Origin: Pseudomonadota bacterium
GTDB lineage: Bacteria; Pseudomonadota; Gammaproteobacteria; Steroidobacterales; Steroidobacteraceae
Direction: 5' to 3'
Assembly: GCA_021850555.1 (NCBI GenBank)
Contig: JAJZLX010000561.1
Location: 1 to 21,181, forward strand
Length of the DNA: 21,181 nucleotides
This document shows, in pieces, positions 8,600 to 15,638 of the stretch. The first letter of the stretch is position 1. Each line of letters starts with the position of its first letter. A program made the translations under genes and the position numbers. The notes below the pieces were generated by a model. The model made no database searches, was not told the DNA's origin, and saw nothing but the letters and a program-made list of their open reading frames with translations.

Positions 8600-8803
8600 A
8601 CGCGGTGCGCTTGCGCGACCTCGTACGCCGCGATTCTGGTTGCACGGTGCGCCGGAGAAACTGCGGGCTCTCTTGGTTCTGCGGTCTACGGCGGGCGGTG
8701 AGCCGAATCCGATGGTCTCCGATCATGTGGACGAATTCCTCGCAGAGCGCAAGCCGCTGCCGCTTGGTTACGCGAGTCCCCGAAGAGCTTGCATGCCGAT
8801 GGT

Positions 8804-8821
8804 GCGCCGCCACGGCGGCGC
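8804..8821 (+). promoter_or_regulatory. GC-rich inverted repeat just upstream of the RFAP-synthase-like ribosome site
   Basis: GCGCCGCC - AC - GGCGGCGC, 8-bp arms with a 2-nt centre, ends about 10 nt before the GGAG at 8831-8834. In a leader transcript it could form a stable structure (losing a pair for the loop) and affect translation; chance is possible in GC-rich DNA. Confidence 0.3.
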
Positions 8822-8842
8822 GCGCGCCGCGGAGCTGATCTT

Positions 8843-9853
8843 ATGTCGCACGAGAGACTTAGACTGCATACCCATAGCAGGCTCGCCTTCGGCCTGATCG
8901 ACATGAACGGCGAGATCGGCCGCGTCGAGGGAGGGCTCGGACTGGGGCTGGAAATGCCGTATCTTGAGCTGTGTGCGCGGCGGGCCGATAGCGTGCGCAT
9001 CAGTGGTCCGGCTGCGGTGTCGGATGGCACGCGCCGCAAATTCGAAGCGATGGCCCAGGTGTTCAGGGAAAAGTACGACATCGGGGGAGTCGATGTCCGT
9101 GTCGAGGAAACCATCCCCGGGCACAGCGGTCTCGGCTCCGGAACCCAGCTGGCGCTGGCGTTTGGACAGGCGGTCAATCTTCTCTATGAACTGAAGCTGC
9201 CGCTGTCGGAGATCGGGCGGATCGCGCAGCGCGGAGGAACCAGCGGTATCGGCTGCGCGGCCTTCGAAACCGGAGGGTTCCTCGCCGACGGCGGGCACCG
9301 CTTCGGCGGGGCAAACGGCAAGCGGCTCTTTGCGCCGTCATCCGCATCCACCGAATTTTCCGCGCCTCCCATTCTGTTTCACTCGAATCTGCCGAGCAGC
9401 TGGCGCGTCGTGCTGGCGCTGCCGTCTGCCGGGCTGATCACGCACGGAGACGAGGAACAGGCGCTGTTCTCCAAGCACTGCCCGGTTCCGGCCGAGGAAG
9501 CGGCGCAGGCTGCGCGGTTGGCGCTGTTGAAGGTTTTGCCGGCCATCGTGGAAGCCGATCTGCAGTCCTTTGGCGATGGCATCGAGGCCATGCAGCGCCT
9601 GGGACTCAAGCGCATCCAGATCGCGCATCAGAACGAGGAAGTGCGTGCGACCATGGACGAGATGCGCCGCCTGGGCTTGCAGGGCGTCGGTATGAGCAGT
9701 TGGGGCCCCACATTATTTGGTTTTTCAGACAGAGGGCCCGATGCGGAACGAGAGATCGTGCGGGCGATCGAGGCGTTTGGTGCCGGTGTGGGGGGCGTGC
9801 GGGTCATCGGTACCCGTGCAGCCACGCAAGGGGCAACCTGGTGTTGGGAGTGA
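8843..9853 (+). CDS. Beta-ribofuranosylaminobenzene 5'-phosphate (RFAP) synthase-like GHMP-family protein
   Basis: 336 residues. RFAP synthase, known from methanopterin synthesis, condenses PRPP with 4-aminobenzoate or 4-hydroxybenzoate, releasing CO2 and PPi and leaving an aryl C-riboside 5'-phosphate. The family marks are clear: the GHMP phosphate loop PGHSGLGSGTQLALA (residues 92-106), then RGGTSGIGCAAFETGGFLADGGH (about 130-152), and a GMSSWGPTLFGF segment near the C-terminus. GGAG at 8831-8834 lies 8 nt before the ATG at 8843, which decides the start. The next gene begins 3 nt after its stop, so they form a translationally close pair. No tetrahydromethanopterin pathway genes are visible here, and the neighbours are a PRPP synthetase, a TrpF-like isomerase and phenol-directed molybdoenzymes, so a role in aromatic-acid metabolism is as likely as cofactor synthesis. 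A different GHMP kinase activity is less likely given the RSGIG-type motif. Confidence 0.82.
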   Translation: MSHERLRLHTHSRLAFGLIDMNGEIGRVEGGLGLGLEMPYLELCARRADSVRISGPAAVSDGTRRKFEAMAQVFREKYDIGGVDVRVEETIPGHSGLGSGTQLALAFGQAVNLLYELKLPLSEIGRIAQRGGTSGIGCAAFETGGFLADGGHRFGGANGKRLFAPSSASTEFSAPPILFHSNLPSSWRVVLALPSAGLITHGDEEQALFSKHCPVPAEEAAQAARLALLKVLPAIVEADLQSFGDGIEAMQRLGLKRIQIAHQNEEVRATMDEMRRLGLQGVGMSSWGPTLFGFSDRGPDAEREIVRAIEAFGAGVGGVRVIGTRAATQGATWCWE

Positions 9854-9856
9854 GTG

Positions 9857-10525
9857 ATGAAAGTACAGATCTATGCAATGACGAGCGTGCAGGACGCCAT
9901 CGACACCGTGGACGCCGGGGCGGATCTGATTGGCGTGGTTGCCGAAAACGATGGACGGGTGATAGAGGACCGCACGGCCGAGCAGGCCAGGGCGATCCTG
10001 GCAGCCGTGGAAGATCGGGCAACCACCATCGCCTTGTCGCTGGGAACAGATGTGGAGCGCATCGCGCACATGGTCGCGGCGACTCGACCGCGCATCTTGC
10101 ATCTGGCCGCGCGAGAATTGCCGCGTGATGCGGTGGAGCGCATCAAGGCGCGGATCGGTGACGTCAAGCTGATGATGGCGGTTCTGGTGGATGGGCCCGG
10201 GGCGATCGAGGTAGCCCGCGAGTACGCCCGTCTGGCGGACTATCTCATCCTGGATTCCGGCAGCTCGAGCAATCCGGTGACCGGCGCCACCGGGCAGCCC
10301 CACGATTGGAACATCAGCGCGCGCATCGTGGCCGCAAGCCCCGTGCCGGTGGTGCTGGCAGGCGGGTTGTCGCCCGAAAATGTGGCTGAGGCCGTGCGCA
10401 TCGTGCGACCCTGGGCGGTCGATTCCTTTACCCGGACCGATCGTCCCGGGCAGCGTGGCGTCAAGGATCCGGAGCGGGTACGCGCCTTCGCGCATAACGC
10501 GCGGGCCGCGGCTGCGGCGGCCTAG
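9857..10525 (+). CDS. Phosphoribosylanthranilate isomerase (TrpF)-like protein with altered active site
   Basis: 222-residue TIM-barrel protein resembling TrpF, which performs the Amadori rearrangement of N-(5'-phosphoribosyl)anthranilate. Similarity is seen in DAGADLIGVV (19-28), the LILDS strand with Asp133 at the general-acid position, TGATGQPHDW (142-151), VLAGGLSPENVAEAVRIVRPWAVD (166-189) and GVKDPERVRAF. But the catalytic general-base Cys of the KICG motif is replaced by Tyr6 (QIYAMT), QLHG becomes HLAA, and the phosphate-binding SSGVE segment reads SFTRTD. It is therefore unlikely to serve tryptophan synthesis and no trp genes are adjacent. It starts 3 nt after the RFAP-synthase-like stop, with GGGAG overlapping that end (ATG 9857 preferred; GTG 9854 possible). 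I infer it acts on the phosphoribosyl-aromatic product of that neighbour. The Ala-rich tail is ordinary. Confidence 0.8.
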   Translation: MKVQIYAMTSVQDAIDTVDAGADLIGVVAENDGRVIEDRTAEQARAILAAVEDRATTIALSLGTDVERIAHMVAATRPRILHLAARELPRDAVERIKARIGDVKLMMAVLVDGPGAIEVAREYARLADYLILDSGSSSNPVTGATGQPHDWNISARIVAASPVPVVLAGGLSPENVAEAVRIVRPWAVDSFTRTDRPGQRGVKDPERVRAFAHNARAAAAAA

Positions 10526-10875
10526 TCGGGCTGCCTCAGCGGAGGCGTCCCACGCCTTCCGACCCGGGCGGCAGGTGCAAAGGCGGTCTCATGACCCTGT
10601 CGCCTGGCAGACGGTCGAAGACGCGGGGCGAAGTTGTTTCTGACCGCGTCCTCGGATGATCGGGACGTCAGCCAGCCGTGGCCTGTTGGGTCAATGAGCG
10701 CGTGAGCGAGCCTGCTGTTCGCCGGCCGGTCCGGTAGGGTTCCGCGCCAGTCAAGCCGACAGGTTGATAAAAATCATGCTCGCCATCGATTCGGGGCTCT
10801 GCGCGAGGCCGAATTGGACGCCAGAGCCCGCTGTGAAATCACATTTCATCACGGCGCGAATGTTTCCCCCGCTGC
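10526..10875. other. Intergenic stretch, no gene recognised
   Basis: No protein-like frame was found. A hairpin near its left end is annotated separately. The right part becomes AT-rich as it approaches the dsrC promoter. Confidence 0.45.
10541..10559 (+). terminator. Possible hairpin after the TrpF-like gene
   Basis: GGAGGCGT - CCC - ACGCCTTC can form an 8-bp stem with one G-T pair, 15 nt after the stop codon. There is no following T-run, so termination is uncertain. Confidence 0.35.
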
Positions 10876-10904
10876 TTGACACGAGATTAGGTTATGATAA
10901 TAAT
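10876..10904 (+). promoter_or_regulatory. Likely sigma-70-type promoter of the dsr operon
   Basis: TTGACA (10876-10881) is a perfect -35 element, followed by 17 nt and AATAAT (10899-10904) in a markedly AT-rich island within GC-rich DNA. Alternative -10 readings (GATAAT 10896-10901) have poorer spacing. The dsrC start lies about 50 nt downstream. Confidence 0.6.
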
Positions 10905-10911
10905 ATACACC

Positions 10912-10928
10912 GTATGATAATATCATAC
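10912..10928. promoter_or_regulatory. 17-bp palindromic operator candidate upstream of dsrC
   Basis: GTATGATA - A - TATCATAC is a perfect 8-bp inverted repeat with a 1-nt centre, right after the predicted -10, where a bound repressor would block transcription. I cannot assign it to a regulator family; the IclR protein at 18102 is one candidate from this window. Confidence 0.6.
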
Positions 10929-10953
10929 ATCGTTCCAGCACTGGGGACCATCC

Positions 10954-11271
10954 ATGCCCACATACAAGGTTGAAGACCGCACTTATGAAGTCGATGACGA
11001 TGGGTTCCTTCAAGAGCCCGAACTCTGGAACGAGGACGTCGCGCGCGATCTGGCGCTGTCCGAGGGGATCACCGATCTGACGGCCCCGCACTGGCAGCTG
11101 ATTCAGTACATCCGCAAATATTTCTATTCCTACGGTGTGGCGCCGATGGTGCGCAAGGTCTGTCGCGACAACAAGATGGACCTCGATCAGATCTATCAAT
11201 TGTTCCGCTCGGGTCCGGCAAAGGGCGCCTGTAAGGTTGCTGGCCTGGCGAAGCCGACCGGCTGCGTGTAG
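10954..11271 (+). CDS. dsrC: DsrC sulfur carrier / DsrMKJOP partner
   Basis: 105-residue DsrC/TusE-family protein. Both functional cysteines of true DsrC are present: Cys93 (KGACK) and the penultimate Cys104 (KPTGCV), eleven residues apart; TusE-type members keep only the last. In known systems DsrC carries sulfur as a trisulfide between these cysteines and is turned over by DrsMKJOP-type membrane complexes, specifically DsrMKJOP. The fold-defining stretch PHWQLIQYIRKYFYSYGVAP is typical. GGGGA about 8 nt upstream serves the ATG at 10954. It heads an operon with dsrMKJOP downstream, supporting the assignment. Cytoplasmic. Confidence 0.95.
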   Translation: MPTYKVEDRTYEVDDDGFLQEPELWNEDVARDLALSEGITDLTAPHWQLIQYIRKYFYSYGVAPMVRKVCRDNKMDLDQIYQLFRSGPAKGACKVAGLAKPTGCV

Positions 11272-11276
11272 GTCCA

Positions 11277-11744
11277 ATGTCCGTGCGCGCCACCGTTGAG
11301 GAACGTTGGCTTGCCGCCGCCGCCGCGGCTTATGGAGGGCTGATCGCCGAGCACGCCGTGACCGCGTGCGACCCGTTCCGCAATCCCATCGGCCATACGC
11401 TTCGCAGGAACCTGGCGGCACTGGTGCGCGAGTTCTTCGGCGCGATGGACGAGGCATCCATCGACGCCGCGTTTGCCGAGATCATGGCACTGCGCTCGAT
11501 TCAGGACCTGTCGGTGGAGCGGGCGGTCGGGTTTGTCTTTGCGCTGCGAGACATCGCTCGCGAGCAAGCCCCGCAGATGCAGGGCACCGACGCCGACGGA
11601 CGCATCGACCGTCTAGCCCTTTCGGCCTTCAGGCAATATCTCGCCTGCCGCGAGCGGCTTGCCGAGCTGAAGCTGAACGAGCACCTTCGTGCCATCGGCG
11701 TGGCGCGCCGGCGCGCCGCACACAGTCGTGGTGCTCCTGCATGA
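11277..11744 (+). CDS. RsbRD N-terminal-domain protein of the dsr operon
   Basis: 155 residues, helical. FRNPIGHTLRRNLAALVREFF, a run of acidic residues and LRSIQDLSVERAVGFVFALRDIAREQ match the RsbRD_N domain (stressosome-type sensor N-terminus) that I recall just before dsrM in Desulfovibrio. There is no STAS domain, so it is not a full RsbR. It starts 5 nt after dsrC, and its stop overlaps the dsrM ATG by 4 bp, so it is translationally coupled to the complex. Function is unknown; a regulatory or assembly role for DsrMKJOP is a guess. The C-terminal tail is basic and probably disordered. Confidence 0.78.
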   Translation: MSVRATVEERWLAAAAAAYGGLIAEHAVTACDPFRNPIGHTLRRNLAALVREFFGAMDEASIDAAFAEIMALRSIQDLSVERAVGFVFALRDIAREQAPQMQGTDADGRIDRLALSAFRQYLACRERLAELKLNEHLRAIGVARRRAAHSRGAPA

Positions 11745-12742
11745 AAGCCCTCCTTGCAGCCGCGGCCGTTGTTGTCCTCGCACTCGCCGGCGCGTCCGCG
11801 GGCGCCGTTCCGGGCGGCGCGGCCGCAGTCACCGTGGTCCTTCCTTACGTGGCGTTTCTTACGCTGGCCGCGGGCATTGCGTGGCGGGTCTGGCAGTGGG
11901 CGGCAAGTCCGGTACCGTATCGCATTCCCACCACCTGCGGTCAGCAGCGCTCGCTCGCCTGGATCCGCACCGCCGCCATCGACAATCCCGACACCGGCAT
12001 CATGGCTGCCATCCGGGTGGCGATCGAGGCGCTGACGTTTCGCTCCCTATTGCGCAACAGCCGCTCACACGTCTCGGCGGGTCGGCTCGAATTTTCCGAA
12101 GCGCGGCTGCTGTGGCTGGCGTCATTGGCGCTGCACTGGTCGCTGCTCGTGATCGTGCTGCGGCATCTGCGTTTCGTGCTTCAGCCCACGCCGTTCTTCG
12201 TGTCGCCGTTGGACGCGCTCGACGGTTTCCTGCGCATCGGTTCGCCCCCGCTGCTGATCACGGATGTGCTTCTGGTCGTGGCGCTGCTGTACCTTCTGGG
12301 ACGGCGACTCGCCAACCCGCTTCTGCGCTATATGTCGCTGCTCACAGATTATTTTGCGCTGCTGCTTCTGCTCGGTATCGCGCTGTCAGGCATGGCCATG
12401 CGCTACGTTGCGCCGGTGAACCTCGTGTCGGTCAAGCAGTTCGCGCTCTCTTTGGCCGCATTTCATCCGGTGGTTCCGGTGGCGCCGAGCGCGCTGCTTC
12501 TCGTCCATCTGCTGCTGGTGTCGACGCTGGCGGTCTATCTGCCATTCTCGAAACTGGCGCATTTCGGCGGCGTGTTTCTCAGTCCGACGCGCAATCTCGC
12601 CAACAACAGCCGGCGTGTACGGCACATCAATCCCTGGAACCGCCCTGTGCCCACCCACACTTATGCGGAGTGGGAGGCCGAGTACGCCGACAAGATGAAG
12701 CTCGCCGGTCTGCCGGTCGATGGGACAGATCATGGCGGATAA
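11741..12742 (+). CDS. dsrM: DsrM, cytochrome b membrane subunit
   Basis: 333-residue NarI-like membrane protein. About six hydrophobic helices can be seen: two in residues 1-50, then LLWLASLALHWSLLVIVL, LLITDVLLVVALLYLLG, YFALLLLLGIALSGMAMRYV and LLLVHLLLVSTLAVYLPF. His in LHWSLL, VLRHLRF, LLVHLLL and KLAHFGG are candidate heme b ligands. In known complexes DsrM exchanges electrons with menaquinol and passes them to DsrK. The ATGA overlap with the upstream gene and the 11-bp overlap with dsrK show tight co-translation. Assignment also rests on the dsrK neighbour. Confidence 0.92.
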   Translation: MKALLAAAAVVVLALAGASAGAVPGGAAAVTVVLPYVAFLTLAAGIAWRVWQWAASPVPYRIPTTCGQQRSLAWIRTAAIDNPDTGIMAAIRVAIEALTFRSLLRNSRSHVSAGRLEFSEARLLWLASLALHWSLLVIVLRHLRFVLQPTPFFVSPLDALDGFLRIGSPPLLITDVLLVVALLYLLGRRLANPLLRYMSLLTDYFALLLLLGIALSGMAMRYVAPVNLVSVKQFALSLAAFHPVVPVAPSALLLVHLLLVSTLAVYLPFSKLAHFGGVFLSPTRNLANNSRRVRHINPWNRPVPTHTYAEWEAEYADKMKLAGLPVDGTDHGG

Positions 12743-14330
12743 GCCGGCGATCGACATCGAGGCGAAGGCGCCCACGGGCGACTGGCGCGACGCGCGCGTC
12801 GAGTTCCGCAAGGGCACCTTCAGCAATGCCTCGCTGCCAAAGGATCTGGTCCATCTCGGGCTGCCCAACCCGCGCAAGTGGCAGCCCACCGACCTCGACT
12901 GGCAGTTGCCGCCGGACTGGAAGCGGATTCTGCTCGAGGGCATGAAGGACCGCCTCGCCCGGTACCGGTCCTTCCGCCTGTTCATGGATGTATGCGTGCG
13001 CTGCGGCGCCTGCGCCGACAAGTGCCACTTCTACCTCGGCTCCGGCGATCCGAAGAACATGCCGTTCGCGCGCGCCGAGCTGGTCCGTTCGGTCTACCGG
13101 CGCTATTTCACCCTTTCGGGCCGTCTGTTTGGCTCACTGGCGGGCGCTCGCGAGCTGACCGAGGACGTTGTCAAGGAGTGGTTCTATTACTTCTATCAGT
13201 GCACGGAATGCCGTCGCTGCTCGATCTATTGTCCGTTCGGCATTGACACCGCCGAGATCACCATGATCGTTCGCGAGCTGCTCACCCTGATCGGCGTGAG
13301 CACGCACTGGATCACGGAGCCGGCGGCCAACTGCTACCGCGTCGGCAACCATCTCGGCATTGCGCCGCACGCCTTCAAGGACAGCCTGGAATTCGCCCGC
13401 GACGAGTTGCGTGACATCACAGGTCTGGACATCGAGATCCCCATCAACCGCAAAGGCGCCGAGGTGCTGTTCGTGATGCCGTCGGCGGATTATTTCGCCA
13501 CACCGCATTACTACACGTTGCTCGGCTACATGATGCTTTTCCATGAGATCGGGCTCGATTTCACGGTGAGCGCCTATGCTTCGGAAGGCGGCAATTTCGG
13601 TCTGTTCCATTCCAACGACCTGATGAAGCGATTGAACGCCAAGATCTACGCCGAGGCGAAGCGTCTTGGCGTCAAATGGATCCTGGGCGGGGAATGCGGA
13701 CACATGTGGCGCGTGCTGCATCAGTACATGGACACGATGAACGGTCCAGCCGATTTTCTCGAAGTGCCCGTGTCGCCCCTTACCGGCACGCGCTTCGAGA
13801 ACGCGGCCTCGACCAAGATGGTGCACGTCTGCGAATTCACCGCGGACCTGCTCTATCACGGGAAGATCAGGCTCGATCCCTCGCGCAACGACGAATACGT
13901 GGTCACCTATCACGATTCGTGCAATCCCGCGCGCGGCATGGGGCTTCTGGAAGAGCCGCGCTATGTGCTCCGGCGCGCCTGCAATCACTTCCATGAGATG
14001 CCCGCCAAGACGATCCGCGAATACACCTTCTGCTGCGGCAGCGGTGCCGGACTGGGCAATGACGAGAACATGGAAATGCGGTTGCGTGGCGGCTTTCCTC
14101 GCGCCAATGCCGTGCGCCACGTGCGTGAGGAGCACGGCGTGAACCTGCTCGCCTGCATCTGCGCCATTGACAAAGCGACGCTGCCCACGCTGATGGACTA
14201 CTGGGTGCCGGGGGTGCAGGTGGCCGGCGTACACGAGCTGCTCGGCAACGCGCTGGTGATGAGGGGCGAGAAGCAGCGCGCCACCAACCTGCGCGGCGAG
14301 CCGCTCGCGAAGGAGTCGGAGGATGCGTGA
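12732..14330 (+). CDS. dsrK: DsrK, HdrD-like iron-sulfur catalytic subunit
   Basis: 532 residues from the ATG at 12732 (an in-frame ATG at 12720 adds four). Related to the catalytic HdrD subunit of heterodisulfide reductase; in the Dsr complex it faces the cytoplasm and acts on the DsrC disulfide/trisulfide. Two ferredoxin motifs are intact: CVRCGACADKC (Cys88/91/94/98) and CTECRRCSIYCP (Cys157/160/163/167). Further on, cysteines of the CCG-type special cluster appear in GGECGHMW, YHDSCNPARG, FCCGSGAG and LLACICAIDK. No membrane helix or signal peptide is seen. It overlaps dsrM at its start and dsrJ at its end by 8 bp. All expected cluster ligands appear present. Confidence 0.94.
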   Translation: MADKPAIDIEAKAPTGDWRDARVEFRKGTFSNASLPKDLVHLGLPNPRKWQPTDLDWQLPPDWKRILLEGMKDRLARYRSFRLFMDVCVRCGACADKCHFYLGSGDPKNMPFARAELVRSVYRRYFTLSGRLFGSLAGARELTEDVVKEWFYYFYQCTECRRCSIYCPFGIDTAEITMIVRELLTLIGVSTHWITEPAANCYRVGNHLGIAPHAFKDSLEFARDELRDITGLDIEIPINRKGAEVLFVMPSADYFATPHYYTLLGYMMLFHEIGLDFTVSAYASEGGNFGLFHSNDLMKRLNAKIYAEAKRLGVKWILGGECGHMWRVLHQYMDTMNGPADFLEVPVSPLTGTRFENAASTKMVHVCEFTADLLYHGKIRLDPSRNDEYVVTYHDSCNPARGMGLLEEPRYVLRRACNHFHEMPAKTIREYTFCCGSGAGLGNDENMEMRLRGGFPRANAVRHVREEHGVNLLACICAIDKATLPTLMDYWVPGVQVAGVHELLGNALVMRGEKQRATNLRGEPLAKESEDA

Positions 14331-14865
14331 TCGCCCGCTGATCCTCGGGGTGCTGGCGCTGCTGCTCGTGATTCTGGCCGCGCCGTTCTGGTATGGCGTG
14401 TTGGCACATACGGAGGCAGCGGCGCCCGTCATTCCTCCGGCGAAGGGGGCGCATTGCGTTCGTCCGAGGAAGTGGATGCTCGAGAATCACATGAAGCTGC
14501 TGATGCAGGTCCGGTACGAGGTGGTGCATGAGGGCATCGCTCCTAAAGACGAGACGCTGCCGGCGTGCATGAGCTGCCATGTGTCGAAGCTGGCGGATGG
14601 GAAGTACCCGTCGGTGAGGAGCAAGAAGTTCTTCTGCACTGCCTGCCATGATTATGTAGGAGTGCGTGTCGACTGCTTCTCCTGCCACACCAACCGTCCG
14701 GGAGGCAATGGCGAAGCGGTGGCGGAAGGGCAACAGGGTTTGTCGCAAGCGGGCAAGAGATTGCTGTTGGCCGTTGCGGGGGCGAGCGGCAAGGTGCCTG
14801 TTGTGCCTCGGCCGGTGCAGGGCGTTGCCTCTGCAGCGCCTGAGGCGTCCGGGAGATCCCCATGA
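14323..14865 (+). CDS. dsrJ: DsrJ, periplasmic triheme cytochrome c
   Basis: 180 residues with an uncleaved-looking N-terminal signal anchor (LILGVLALLLVILAAPFWYGV). Three CxxCH heme sites occur: CMSCH (82-86), CTACH (105-109) and CFSCH (118-122). Cys45 in GAHCVRPRKWM sits where DsrJ has the unusual Cys ligand of its His/Cys heme. DsrJ lies on the periplasmic side of DsrMKJOP. The tail after the last heme is about 58 residues, Gly/Ala/Val-rich and without recognisable content; I recall DsrJ as shorter, so it is either a lineage-specific linker or the result of an old frameshift. The stop overlaps the dsrO start (ATGA). Confidence 0.92.
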   Translation: MRDRPLILGVLALLLVILAAPFWYGVLAHTEAAAPVIPPAKGAHCVRPRKWMLENHMKLLMQVRYEVVHEGIAPKDETLPACMSCHVSKLADGKYPSVRSKKFFCTACHDYVGVRVDCFSCHTNRPGGNGEAVAEGQQGLSQAGKRLLLAVAGASGKVPVVPRPVQGVASAAPEASGRSP

Positions 14866-15635
14866 GCGGTAAGCCGGTCGAGACTGCGGCGCCCGGGGAC
14901 GGGCGGGACAGGGTCGATGAAGGGCGGCGTTGGTTCGTGGGCGCCGCGGCGGTGAGCGCTCTGGTGCTCGCCCCGGGGGTGAGCCTCATCGCCTATGCCG
15001 AAGCCGACGGGCGCAGGACTGTGGGGGCGAGTTCGAAGACGCGCTGGGGCCTGCTGATCGACACCAGCAAGTGCAAGCCGTCCTGCACCGCCTGCGTCAG
15101 CGCGTGCTCATCGTATAACGGCTGGAAGAATGAAGGCCGGCCCACCGATCCGCAATGGATCCGCAAGGTGCAGGTGAGTGACCCGAAGACGGGCTTTTCG
15201 CGCTCGGTGCCGGTGATGTGCCAGCATTGTGGCGATGCGCCCTGCATCGAGGTTTGCCCCACCGGGGCGTCCTTTCGGCGGGCCGACGGCATCGTGCTGG
15301 TGGACCGACACATCTGCATCGGCTGCCGCTTCTGCATGATGGCCTGTCCGTACAAGGCGCGCTCGTTCGTCAGTGAGAACCTCACCGACCAGAAACCGTG
15401 GGCTCCGCGCGGCAAGGGCACGGTGGAGGGGTGCACGCTGTGCGTGCCGCGCATCGATGCGGGCAAGATACCGGCCTGCGTGGAGGCCTGTTCGCGCGAA
15501 GGCGGCGGGGCGATGACCTTCGGGGATCTGAAGGACCCCGGCAGCGCCATCCGCCGCGCCCTTGCCGAGCATCCTTCGGTGCAGTTGCGCGCCGACCTGA
15601 TGCTCGATCCGGGTGTGCAGTATCAGGGACTGTAG
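14862..15635 (+). CDS. dsrO: DsrO, Tat-exported ferredoxin-like iron-sulfur subunit
   Basis: 257 residues. The N-terminus has a twin-arginine pattern (GRRWFVGAAAVSALVLAPGV) for folded export to the periplasm. Four cysteine groups follow: CKPSCTACVSAC, CQHCGDAPCIEVCP, CIGCRFCMMACP and CTLC...CVEAC, consistent with several [4Fe-4S] clusters as in the PsrB/HybA-type family. It should link the DsrJ hemes to the DsrP membrane subunit. It overlaps dsrJ by 4 bp and is separated from dsrP by 3 nt. Confidence 0.93.
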   Translation: MSGKPVETAAPGDGRDRVDEGRRWFVGAAAVSALVLAPGVSLIAYAEADGRRTVGASSKTRWGLLIDTSKCKPSCTACVSACSSYNGWKNEGRPTDPQWIRKVQVSDPKTGFSRSVPVMCQHCGDAPCIEVCPTGASFRRADGIVLVDRHICIGCRFCMMACPYKARSFVSENLTDQKPWAPRGKGTVEGCTLCVPRIDAGKIPACVEACSREGGGAMTFGDLKDPGSAIRRALAEHPSVQLRADLMLDPGVQYQGL

Positions 15636-15638
15636 ACG

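Larger units (their letters stand above)
8381..8842. promoter_or_regulatory. 462-bp divergent regulatory region between the LysR-type gene and the RFAP-synthase-like gene
   Basis: No convincing gene lies here; open frames have poor protein-like content and overlap the better-supported start at 8843. The region holds several perfect inverted repeats, annotated separately, and must contain the promoters of both flanking genes. It is unusually long for a simple divergent promoter, which leaves room for a long leader or a small RNA. Confidence 0.55.

Noticed and set aside
8472..8897. Possible small gene in the divergent spacer
   Set aside because: Composition is poor, it overlaps the start of the RFAP-synthase-like gene, and it resembles no family I know.
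10764..10973. Open frame across the dsrC promoter
   Set aside because: It spans the predicted promoter and palindrome and runs into dsrC in another frame.
11306..12742. Longer 478-codon frame ending with dsrM
   Set aside because: The part before 11741 overlaps the RsbRD_N gene out of frame and is not protein-like; ATG 11741 is the proper dsrM start.
13134..14432. Antisense open frame over dsrK
   Set aside because: The sense strand encodes all DsrK cluster motifs; the antisense product is His/Arg-rich and unrecognisable.
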